Positions 1-6,125 of a stretch of 7,873 bases of DNA are shown in pieces. The notes below the pieces were generated by a model, which was given only the letters and a program-made list of their open reading frames with translations, made no database searches and was not told the origin of the DNA. Made by a program: the position numbers and the translations under genes. Origin of the DNA: C00003060 sp964440795 (GTDB lineage: Bacteria > Desulfobacterota > Desulfobacteria > Desulfobacterales > C00003060). The DNA lies in contig CAYTTQ010000105.1 of NCBI GenBank assembly GCA_964440795.1, positions 1 through 7,873 on the forward strand, in the 5' to 3' direction. How positions within the stretch are numbered: position 1 is the stretch's first letter; every line of letters starts with the position of its first letter.

Positions 1-81
1 AAGCGCCTCAGGTATTTTAATCATGATATTAAATTCTAATAATATACACAGTAATGTGTTATCCAGTTAGATTGTTTGTAT

Positions 82-110
82 TTGACTTGAATATGTTTGT
101 CAAGTAATAA
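82..110 (+). promoter_or_regulatory. Possible weak promoter with inverted repeat
   Basis: TTGACT at 82-87 is followed after 17 bases by TAATAA at 105-110. The -35 is good and the -10 poor. The pair overlaps an inverted repeat, TTGAC (82-86) and GTCAA (99-103), which could be an operator or chance in AT-rich DNA. The candidate lies about 250 bases upstream of the HNH gene with strong hairpins in between, so a transcript from here would carry a long structured leader. Apart from this I see no gene or recognisable site in bases 1-150. Confidence 0.2.
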
Positions 111-150
111 AGATTTTGTGTTGATATACAGAACCACACAATATCTTGTT

Positions 151-176
151 CACGCCGCCGCTTGCGCGGCGGCGTG
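151..176. repeat. Perfect GC-rich hairpin
   Basis: Two 11-base arms (151-161 and 166-176) are exact reverse complements around a TTGC loop. The stem is almost entirely G and C, unlike the AT-rich DNA just before it. No T tract follows on the + strand, so it is not a classical forward terminator. It is the first of a series of palindromes filling 151-316. It could be part of a structured leader RNA, a recombination hairpin, or the remains of a mobile palindromic repeat. Confidence 0.7.
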
Positions 177-180
177 AATC

Positions 181-316
181 GCGGCGCTAACTTCGTTGAG
201 TAGCCTGGCTCCGGCGCCGCCAGCGCCGGAACCAGGCTACTCAACCCGACTGCGCGCGCCGCCTGGGCTCAGGCCTGCGGCCTGGCCCAGCCGACGTGCT
301 CGCGGGTTAGCGCCGC
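181..316. repeat. Nested palindromic (cruciform-like) element
   Basis: An 11-base outer inverted repeat (181-191 GCGGCGCTAAC, 306-316 its exact complement) encloses two hairpins. The first has 23-base arms at 195-217 and 223-245 with one mismatch (C209/A231) and a 5-base loop. The second pairs 263-268 with 285-290 and, inside it, 271-275 with 279-283. The outer ...CTAAC / GTTAG... ends recall integron attC outer boxes, but they do not fit the RYYYAAC/GTTRRRY consensus. The inner hairpins also sit side by side rather than stacked, so I do not call it attC. It ends 50 bases before the HNH gene start and could be folded as DNA or as a 5' leader RNA. Confidence 0.6.
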
Positions 317-366
317 ACATTAGCTAATCTAAAGTTGCGTATTAGGCGCAAATTTGAAGGTAGGTT

Positions 367-1530
367 ATGGCATTCCTCACGAAAATTGAAGCAGCCCTGA
401 AGCTCGGCTATAGCCTTGAGTTGATTGATTACTTTATCAAGAAATGCCCGAAGAAAGGTGAAGATAGAACCCTGCCTGCCACAACATCGGCCTCCGGTAC
501 GTTAATCGACGAAGCGGAGCTAATCAGTTTTCATCACTATCTGAATCAGGCATGGCCCACGGGCAGCAGTAGGCGTCCTCATATTCCTATTGCGATTCGA
601 TCAGACATCAAGCAGGAATCCCATCTCGCATGCGCTATCTGTGGCCATATGGACAATGGCGAGATCGCGCACATACAGGAAGTGTCAGAGACACTAAACA
701 ATAGTCCAGATAACTTGATTCTGCTATGTCGTAATCATCACAGTAAGTACGACTATGGATTCAAGCCAAGTAGCAACGTAGATATTGAGGTAATAAAGGC
801 TGCCAAGACGCTTAAGCGTAATTCTCGCCGGAGAATGCTTAGATATGAAGCAAATGCAACGAAGGCGCTACGAGCAATCATTGAGCTAATTAGCGCGATC
901 AGCCGGGATCTCAAGAGGGATATCAGCGAGAACCTCCGTTCTGTGAACATCACGGAGCTTGAGGCTCTTATTAAAAGTGTCCCCCGGCTTTGTCAGTTGG
1001 CAGAAGAAACTGCGGCTAACGACACAGACATTCAGGATATAGACAAAGAACTAGCAAGAATCGCACCAAATATTGCCAAACAGGCGGGTGGTGCCGCAGT
1101 CGAGAAATCGGAGTACGACATCCGTACGCAAGCGGAGAGTATTGTTTCGACGACAAAGACTGTTTTGATAGATATAGACGAGGTCGATTGCCCGCATTGC
1201 TCCGGAGGAGGCCAGTATGGTTTTACAGGTCGACTCTGCGCCTACTGCGGCGGTTCGTGTTTCGTGAGTTCTGAGAAAGCCGAGGCTTATGACCGGGATG
1301 AAATAGATGAAGTCGATTGTCCTCGGTGCGGCGGCTCGGGGCAGCAAGGTCTGGTTGGCGACATCTGTGCATACTGTGGCGGGGATTGTGTGGTAACACA
1401 GGAAGAGTATGATGACTATGATCCGGAGGAGATCGACGAAGAAGACTGTCCACACTGCAATGGTAAAGTAAAGGACAATACGGATGGAGCAACAAGCTCT
1501 GTGAGTACTGCGGTGGTTCGTGTTTCGTGA
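367..1530 (+). CDS. HNH endonuclease with DnaJ-type zinc modules, frameshift-truncated
   Basis: This predicts a 387-residue intracellular protein. Residues 1-60 look like a small helix-turn-helix domain. Residues 89-125 form an HNH nuclease motif: CxxC at 89/92, AH at 101-102, N116, and C121 followed by HH at 124-125, which fits a zinc-stapled metal-dependent DNase. Residues 140-270 are mostly helical and unassigned. From residue 271 come about 43-residue zinc modules with CxxCxGxG-like pairs (C275/C278 with C291/C294; C318/C321 with C334/C337), joined by very acidic linkers rich in D, E and Y. A third module starts at C361/C364 but runs into 23 out-of-frame residues and a stop. The start is supported by GAAGG at 356-360. 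A 5-bp duplication at 1463-1472 explains the truncation; the full form would be 528 residues ending at 1963. Defence or nuclease function is inference. The HNH call is strong, but whether the truncated protein is active is unknown. Confidence 0.8.
   Translation: MAFLTKIEAALKLGYSLELIDYFIKKCPKKGEDRTLPATTSASGTLIDEAELISFHHYLNQAWPTGSSRRPHIPIAIRSDIKQESHLACAICGHMDNGEIAHIQEVSETLNNSPDNLILLCRNHHSKYDYGFKPSSNVDIEVIKAAKTLKRNSRRRMLRYEANATKALRAIIELISAISRDLKRDISENLRSVNITELEALIKSVPRLCQLAEETAANDTDIQDIDKELARIAPNIAKQAGGAAVEKSEYDIRTQAESIVSTTKTVLIDIDEVDCPHCSGGGQYGFTGRLCAYCGGSCFVSSEKAEAYDRDEIDEVDCPRCGGSGQQGLVGDICAYCGGDCVVTQEEYDDYDPEEIDEEDCPHCNGKVKDNTDGATSSVSTAVVRVS
1463..1472 (+). repeat. GTAAA tandem duplication causing frameshift (copy 1)
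   Basis: GTAAA occurs twice in a row. Compared with the first module of the same gene, one GTAAA is extra. Removing it joins CNGK directly to GQYGWSNKLCEYCGGSC, which matches the first module's GQYG...LCAYCGGSC. As it stands the frame shifts and translation ends at 1530. Confidence 0.9.
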
Positions 1531-1963
1531 GTTCTGAGGAAGCCGAGGTTTGCGACCGGGATGAAATAGATGAAGTCGATTGTCCTCGGTGCGGCGGCTC
1601 GGGGCAGCAAGGTCTGGTTGGCGACATCTGTGCATACTGTGGCGGGGATTGTGTGGTAACACAGGAAGAGTATGATGACTATGATCCGGAGGAGATCGAC
1701 GAAGAAGACTGTCCACACTGCAATGGTAAAGTAAAGGACAATACGGATGGAGCAACAAGCTCTGTGAGTACTGCGGTGGTTCGTGTTTCGTGAGTTCTGA
1801 GGAAGCCGAGGCCTACGACCGGGATGAAATAGATGAAGTCGATTGCCCTCGGTGCGGCGGCTCGGGGCAACAGGGTTTAGTGGGAGATCCATGCGCCCTG
1901 TGTGAAGGAGATTGCATTGTGTCAGAAGCAGTGCGGGATGCATATTTGGAGAAGTATGGTTAA
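1473..1963 (+). pseudogene. Out-of-frame 3' continuation of the zinc-module gene
   Basis: This is the rest of the HNH gene after the first frameshift. From 1473 the original module sequence resumes in the -1 frame (GQYGWSNKLCEYC...), runs through module 4 and enters module 5. The second GTAAA duplication at 1726-1735 moves it to the remaining frame, which is open from 1736 to a TAA at 1961-1963. The last module has diverged (CALCEGDC) and ends with a short charged tail. Removing both 5-bp insertions makes 367-1963 exactly 529 codons with six modules of about 43 residues. A GTG at 1527 could start an 88-residue piece, but no ribosome binding site precedes it. I read this as a disrupted gene or a switchable locus rather than separate genes. 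Confidence 0.85.
1726..1735 (+). repeat. GTAAA tandem duplication causing frameshift (copy 2)
   Basis: This is the same 5-bp duplication as at 1463-1472, exactly 263 bases downstream, because it lies inside the duplicated unit. It breaks the frame a second time. Confidence 0.9.
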
Positions 1964-2060
1964 ATGATCGGTAGAAGAGAGCATCAGTTTGTGTGTATAG
2001 GGTGCCATAGTTGGTAAGATGTTGACTTAATATGGAGAGATAGAAGCCAACCAGTTGGTT

Positions 2061-2125
2061 CAGCCGACCTCGTGAACTCGGCGGCTGACCATAGTGTTGT
2101 CGAGGACGCTTCGCGCCCTCGACAA
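2061..2125. repeat. Two hairpins in the gap after the zinc-module gene
   Basis: CAGCCG at 2061-2066 pairs with CGGCTG at 2082-2087. TTGTCGAGG at 2097-2105 pairs with CCTCGACAA at 2117-2125, with a further CGC/GCG (2107-2109, 2113-2115) around a TTC tip. Neither is followed by a T tract. Bases 1964-2060 show no gene and no convincing promoter or terminator. Confidence 0.6.
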
Positions 2126-2249
2126 TGTGCTGCGGATTACCATCCGCTTGCCGCTCGGCGCTTTGCGCCTCACAACAAGCGAATGCAGCAGACAAGCCCG
2201 TGTGGCAAACAAGTTTGCCGCCGGTCTTGCTCCTGATCCGCAGCACATT
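2124..2249. repeat. Long-range inverted repeat enclosing branched hairpins
   Basis: A perfect 14-base inverted repeat (2124-2137 and 2236-2249) encloses several local hairpins. Bases 2145-2150 pair with 2176-2181 around a GGCGC-TTT-GCGCC hairpin (2157-2169), and GGCAAA-CAAG-TTTGCC lies at 2204-2219. The inner part of the left arm (GCGGAT, 2132-2137) can instead pair locally with ATCCGC at 2142-2147, so two mutually exclusive folds are possible. The element ends 74 bases before the next gene and could be a structured 5' leader, a small RNA or a DNA recombination site. I know no RNA family that matches it. Confidence 0.5.
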
Positions 2250-2323
2250 GGTTGCTCAAGAAGATCACAAGGAATGAGCACAGGGATTGAGTTAAACTTT
2301 GAACAAAATCCCAGGGGCAAATA

Positions 2324-4735
2324 ATGAATGAAGCGACTTTAGAAGCAAGGGTCAATGCTGAAATCCAAAAGCATTTCCCTGCGATAGCAAAAGTGAAAAT
2401 AACTCATCAGAAGTATCTGACCCTGCGAGTAGGGCATCGCACAGACATCAAAATGGGTGGTTTGGAGCAAGCGAAAGCCACAGGTCGTTTGGACATTCTA
2501 TTATCATTTGAAGACAGGCCGCTCGCAATCCTCGAACTCAAAGATCCAGGCAAATCCCTCACGGATGATGATAGAGATCAAGGACTTTCTTATGCAAAAC
2601 TTTTAACACCGCAGGCACCTCTAGTAATCGTGTCAAATGGCGAGGAGGCGGTATTCTATCAGACGTTCGACGGTGCAGTTTGGAATCCAAACAATAAGGA
2701 TGAGGAGGCCGTACACTCTCTTTTTTCCCATGCATTATCAAGCGCTGCTGGCGAGATGGAAGAAGCTATACAGATTTTAATGGGAAAGCAGCCTCACATA
2801 TGGAAGGCTCTGTTTCAGAAATATACAGAAGCCGCTTTGCGTCAATTAACTGGAGAAATTGATCAATACACACATCCTTTAACAACGGATTTTGTGATCG
2901 AAAGGTCTGCGGTATCTGAGATTGTCAATTCCATCACGGATGGTGATACTCTATTGGCACTGATTGGGCCACCACTATCAGGAAAGACAAATGTCATTTC
3001 ACAGTTTTGTATGACCGCTTCCGATATGGAAGGCCTAATCCCTATCTATATTGACGCACAGAACACAAGCTACGGCATTTTTCAGCACATTGCGAACCAG
3101 TTTACGCGCGAATATTATGTTAAGGTAGAGGCCTCTGATATTCGCCATTGGATTTTCCACGGCATACAATCACTATCAGGTCGTTTAGCTATAATCATCG
3201 ACGGTTGGACAGCTGGTGTTTCCGGAACATTGAAGGAAGATGTTGATGAGTTGATAAATTTTTTGCAACCAGATCTACCAACTTCGGTCTTGCTTTGTAT
3301 GGACGACACGGCATTTCAAGAGATTAAGACCATTTCTGGAAGGCCCACGTGTAGCGCTATCGGGCGGAATGCTAAGGTGAATCAGCTAAGCCCTTTAAAT
3401 GATAACGAGTTTGAATCAGTATGTCGGCTCTTTTATGACAAATTTCAAGCTGGTTTTCACCATGGAGCTCAATACAATTTAGATTACCGAATCCCGAGGT
3501 TACTTAGGCTTCTTGCAGACATGGTAAACCAGGATGAAAGCGAAGCTTTTGTCGATAAAGGTTATAGTAAAATAAAGGTTCTTCCAAGTGTTACGAACTT
3601 TCTAATTTTTGGGAGTTGGGATCAATATATTTCGCACCCTGAAATTGAAGGGTTTTTTCAGGATCTTGCGAGAGCATATATTTTAGACAGAAATAGTCGT
3701 GTCGATGACCCCACTCTTTCTATAATGTCTCATGGGAAGGGCCATATTGTTCGAGAAACTGCGGAAAAGGTTATCGGACATGACAAGCTTAATAAAATGC
3801 GAGAACAGGGTCATATTGGCATTGTAAGAGGTCCGAGCGGTAAAGTTCTGATACTACCGAAGATCCCTGAATTTCTCGCAATGGCGGCATCATACGTTAT
3901 TGCAGCTGAATGCCTGGCAATAGCCAATAAGGATGGCTTTGATGAGGCTTACTCATCCCTTATCAAGCAGAGCGATAGTTTTCCATATGGGGATGTGGTT
4001 GGCGCAAGGGCTATTTTAGAAATATCTAAAAAAGATTATGACCTGGCTCATAATATTAGCATTAGACTGCTAGAGGATGAACCAGAGGAAAGCCGTCTTT
4101 CCGAAGGTAGCCGGGTTCTGATGTATTTTGAAGAGGTCGGAAAGGTAAACGTTTATTTTGGAAAAGGAACCGATGAACATGTAATTGGAAACATTCAACC
4201 ATGGAACATCTTGTCTCAAATATCTTCATATGCAATTCGGTTAGGCCAAAGTTCTGTAGATTCCCAGCTCATGGTTATGGCACGAGTTGGCTCTTATCCC
4301 AGAACCTTGCTCCGGCCTTATCCCTCATCTATAGCGCAAAATCCTGGATTTCATGTTCATGAGATGACGAAGCATGGCAGTGTATTATGTCATAAATCAG
4401 GTATAATTGAACCAATTACATTTGCTATACAGTGCGGATTTTATCATGTTCCAAAGGATATGCTGAGATTATGTGTGTTCGCCAAGGAACAGAACCTATT
4501 CTTCTTGGCGCATAGATTGAATATGGCGGCATTATCTGTTGAGGCCTGTGTCGATGGTGAGGTCGCGACAACATCTAAAGAGGCACAGAAGATCTTAAGA
4601 CCAATAGTCAGAGACTTTATAGAAGCAGCTTGTGCTGAAACCACACAATCCAAAAAGAAATCACGCAAGATTGGAAGAAATGAAACTTGCCCGTGTGGTA
4701 GTGGTAAAAAATTCAAAAAATGTTGTAGTCGATAG
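2324..4735 (+). CDS. HsdR-N-like nuclease / P-loop NTPase / SEC-C protein
   Basis: This is a predicted 803-residue soluble protein, probably a defence effector that couples NTP binding to nucleic acid cleavage. Residues 1-150 resemble the N-terminal nuclease of type I restriction HsdR subunits: RLDILL with D57, ELK with E71 and K73, then a DQGLSYAK segment (Q86) and VSNGEEAVFY. The PD-(D/E)XK residues are intact. Residues 190-400 are a P-loop NTPase with Walker A GPPLSGKT (215-222), Walker B-like LAIIIDGW (D293) and an IPRLLRLL segment like that following STAND or AAA ATPase cores. Residues 400-780 are mostly helical and unassigned. The C-terminus has a SEC-C zinc motif (C789, C791, C800, C801), typical of a protein- or nucleic-acid-binding add-on. 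AGGGG at 2313-2317 sets the start. No helicase motifs or methylase partner are present, so it is not an ordinary type I restriction subunit. Domain calls are good; the antiviral role is inference. Confidence 0.85.
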   Translation: MNEATLEARVNAEIQKHFPAIAKVKITHQKYLTLRVGHRTDIKMGGLEQAKATGRLDILLSFEDRPLAILELKDPGKSLTDDDRDQGLSYAKLLTPQAPLVIVSNGEEAVFYQTFDGAVWNPNNKDEEAVHSLFSHALSSAAGEMEEAIQILMGKQPHIWKALFQKYTEAALRQLTGEIDQYTHPLTTDFVIERSAVSEIVNSITDGDTLLALIGPPLSGKTNVISQFCMTASDMEGLIPIYIDAQNTSYGIFQHIANQFTREYYVKVEASDIRHWIFHGIQSLSGRLAIIIDGWTAGVSGTLKEDVDELINFLQPDLPTSVLLCMDDTAFQEIKTISGRPTCSAIGRNAKVNQLSPLNDNEFESVCRLFYDKFQAGFHHGAQYNLDYRIPRLLRLLADMVNQDESEAFVDKGYSKIKVLPSVTNFLIFGSWDQYISHPEIEGFFQDLARAYILDRNSRVDDPTLSIMSHGKGHIVRETAEKVIGHDKLNKMREQGHIGIVRGPSGKVLILPKIPEFLAMAASYVIAAECLAIANKDGFDEAYSSLIKQSDSFPYGDVVGARAILEISKKDYDLAHNISIRLLEDEPEESRLSEGSRVLMYFEEVGKVNVYFGKGTDEHVIGNIQPWNILSQISSYAIRLGQSSVDSQLMVMARVGSYPRTLLRPYPSSIAQNPGFHVHEMTKHGSVLCHKSGIIEPITFAIQCGFYHVPKDMLRLCVFAKEQNLFFLAHRLNMAALSVEACVDGEVATTSKEAQKILRPIVRDFIEAACAETTQSKKKSRKIGRNETCPCGSGKKFKKCCSR

Positions 4736-4790
4736 GGAAAACAGACATGACGTGTCAGGATTGTGATTAATTGGATATAAATGCAATAGT

Positions 4791-4876
4791 GCCCAACAAA
4801 GCAAATTTACTCACCCAAATAAAGGCGCGCCGCTTCGCTCTGCACATTTATTTGCCGGTTATTTGCAGCGTTTGGC
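4791..4876 (+). mobile_element. attC-like imperfect palindrome (candidate integron site)
   Basis: The element begins GCCCAAC (4791-4797), which fits the R'' box RYYYAAC, and ends GTTTGGC (4870-4876), which fits GTTRRRY at all but one base. Inside, GCAAAT (4801-4806) pairs with ATTTGC (4861-4866), and CAAATAAA (4816-4823) with TTTATTTG (4847-4854). Unpaired spacers and a GC-rich tip lie between. This nested arm-spacer-arm plan resembles a folded attC site. It starts 55 bases after the stop of the upstream gene on the same strand, where a cassette's attC would be. No integrase is in the window. The rest of the gap 4736-4968 shows only a weak TATACA (4886-4891) and no convincing promoter. Confidence 0.4.
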
Positions 4877-4968
4877 ATAAAAACTTATACATTTCCGATA
4901 TTGGCAGGGCCTTATGTATTCAAAATTGATATTGAAAAGAAATTTTAAAACAGGAGATTGTTGAGTCC

Positions 4969-5880
4969 ATGGACCGGTACCAGAAACTATATTATGAAAA
5001 GGATTTCACAATTGCCTTTTTAAAGACCCGGGGAGATGCATTTCAGCAATTCTTCGAAACCTTAATGGGAAAGGTTTATCCCGGTGATTTTATTGCTTGC
5101 CGGCCTTGGGGAAATATCGGTGATAGAAAGAATGATGGATATCTGCCTTCTTTGAGGATTCTTTTTCAGGTTTATGCACCTAACGAAATGTCTGCCAATG
5201 ATGCAATTTCAAAAATTAATGAGGATTTTGAGGGGGCCAAAAAGCATTGGGAGGAATATTTCGATGAATGGGTTTTTGTACATAACACTCATGATGGTCG
5301 ATTATCACCTCAAATTATTGAAAAACTGGAGAAACTGAAGCTGGAGAACCCTGATATTAAAATTGGCCACTGGGGGTATGAAGAATTATTAATCGAATTT
5401 CGAAAATTAGATATTGTAGCTTTAGAGTCCTGGTTTGGAATGTCGTTTGATATGCAGACCTCTGCTAATTTGGGGTACGAGGAGCTACAGGCGGTCTTGC
5501 AGCACATCCAAGTAACAACGTCCACCGATCCAAATGACATTCGCGAGGTCTCACGAGGGAAAATAGAGGCAAATTTGCTATCGACAGCTGTAGCGGATTT
5601 TCTTAAGCTCGGAATGCAAAAATATAGGTTAGTTGAAGGTTTTTTTCGGAATTGGCGAGATCCTAACTATGAGGGTCAGTTGGCAACCGCTTTTAAAAAC
5701 AGATATCTTGATCTCAAAGGGCATGTACCGGCTTTGCATCCTGATTTAATCTTTGCAAAACTTGAAGAATGGGCGGGAGGCCCAATGACTGCAACGCCGT
5801 CTGAAAAGGTAGCAGTTCTTACGGTTCTTGCATACTTTTTCGATAAATGTGTTGTTTTTGAGGACGCGGAGTCGAAATGA
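4969..5880 (+). CDS. ABC-3C system effector-like protein with nuclease-type fold
   Basis: This predicted 303-residue protein is the first gene of a three-gene operon and the likely effector of an ABC-three-component conflict system. Residues 20-75 look like a PD-(D/E)XK nuclease core: FFE (E30), then GDRKNDG (D52, D56), then FQVYAP (Q67). The lysine expected two residues after Q67 is Y69; QVYAP-type motifs may be a family variant or mark loss of cleavage. Residues 75-160 continue the alpha/beta domain. Residues 195-303 are helical and end in LAYFFDKCVVFED, resembling C-terminal domains of ABC-3C proteins that associate with the small middle component. AGGAG at 4952-4956 is 12 bases from the ATG, rather long, but no other in-frame start is better. 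Its stop overlaps the next gene by ATGA, implying coupled translation. Family assignment is from memory of motifs; activity is unknown. Confidence 0.75.
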   Translation: MDRYQKLYYEKDFTIAFLKTRGDAFQQFFETLMGKVYPGDFIACRPWGNIGDRKNDGYLPSLRILFQVYAPNEMSANDAISKINEDFEGAKKHWEEYFDEWVFVHNTHDGRLSPQIIEKLEKLKLENPDIKIGHWGYEELLIEFRKLDIVALESWFGMSFDMQTSANLGYEELQAVLQHIQVTTSTDPNDIREVSRGKIEANLLSTAVADFLKLGMQKYRLVEGFFRNWRDPNYEGQLATAFKNRYLDLKGHVPALHPDLIFAKLEEWAGGPMTATPSEKVAVLTVLAYFFDKCVVFEDAESK

Positions 5881-6125
5881 TTTTACCAACAAAACATATA
5901 CCACAAGACAGGGCTCTTTTGACTGTGGGCTCTCATATTTTAAGGCAACTGGATAGTAAAAAGACAGTATCTGCATTATGGGAAGAGATCTCGGAAAATG
6001 ACATCAAGGAAAATGGGAATCCGGGTGTCAGTTATGATTGGTTCATTTTAGCACTGGACCTCCTCTATGCAATTGATGCCATTGAGATCCATGAAGGGCT
6101 ATTGAGCCGGAGGGCTTCAATATGA
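5877..6125 (+). CDS. ABC-3C middle component (MC6-like) winged-helix protein
   Basis: This is a small 82-residue protein lying between the effector and the ATPase. The N-terminus (MILPTKHIPQDRALL) and the pattern SYDWFILALDLLYAIDAIEI (residues 52-71) fit the middle component 6 family of ABC-3C systems. These are winged-helix-like adaptors thought to link the ATPase to the effector. It has no signal peptide, membrane segment or catalytic motif. Its start overlaps the upstream stop (ATGA at 5877-5880) and its stop overlaps the ATPase start (ATGA at 6122-6125), so the three genes are translationally coupled, probably in fixed ratio. GGAG at 5868-5871 is the ribosome binding site. The MC6 identity rests on motif and context; the adaptor role is family knowledge. 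Confidence 0.8.
   Translation: MILPTKHIPQDRALLTVGSHILRQLDSKKTVSALWEEISENDIKENGNPGVSYDWFILALDLLYAIDAIEIHEGLLSRRASI

Larger units (their letters stand above)
1291..1816 (+). repeat. 263-bp near-perfect tandem duplication
   Basis: Bases 1291-1553 and 1554-1816 are two head-to-tail copies of a 263-bp unit. By eye they differ only at three positions in the last six bases (GTTTGC against GCCTAC). A third, partial and diverged copy begins at 1817 and stays alike for about 50 bases. Each unit encodes two zinc modules (86 codons, 258 bp) plus 5 bp from the GTAAA duplication. The length is therefore not a multiple of three, which is unusual for an expanding coding repeat. The near identity points to a recent duplication or gene-conversion event. 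Confidence 0.95.

Noticed and set aside
59..244. 61-residue open frame on the - strand
   Set aside because: It runs through the GC-rich hairpins, has no recognisable motif and no good ribosome binding site; its composition follows the palindromes.
1463..1476. Programmed -1 ribosomal frameshift as the explanation of the broken frame
   Set aside because: A slip from AAG to AAA is possible, but there is no canonical slippery heptamer. The exact GTAAA duplication explains the shift better, and two successive frameshifts would be needed for full length.
1291..1870. CRISPR-like repeats
   Set aside because: The repeats are long, contiguous and coding, with no spacers.
1051..2246. Long - strand open frames of 134-276 residues
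   Set aside because: They are antisense shadows of the zinc-module repeats; the 263-bp duplication makes them look long and repetitive.
2094..2324. 76-residue + strand frame whose stop touches the next gene's start
   Set aside because: It is built from the inverted repeats, has a GTG start without a Shine-Dalgarno site and matches no family; the overlap appears accidental.
2324..4735. Type I restriction HsdR subunit
   Set aside because: Only the N-terminal nuclease is HsdR-like; the helicase motor is absent and no hsdM or hsdS gene is nearby.
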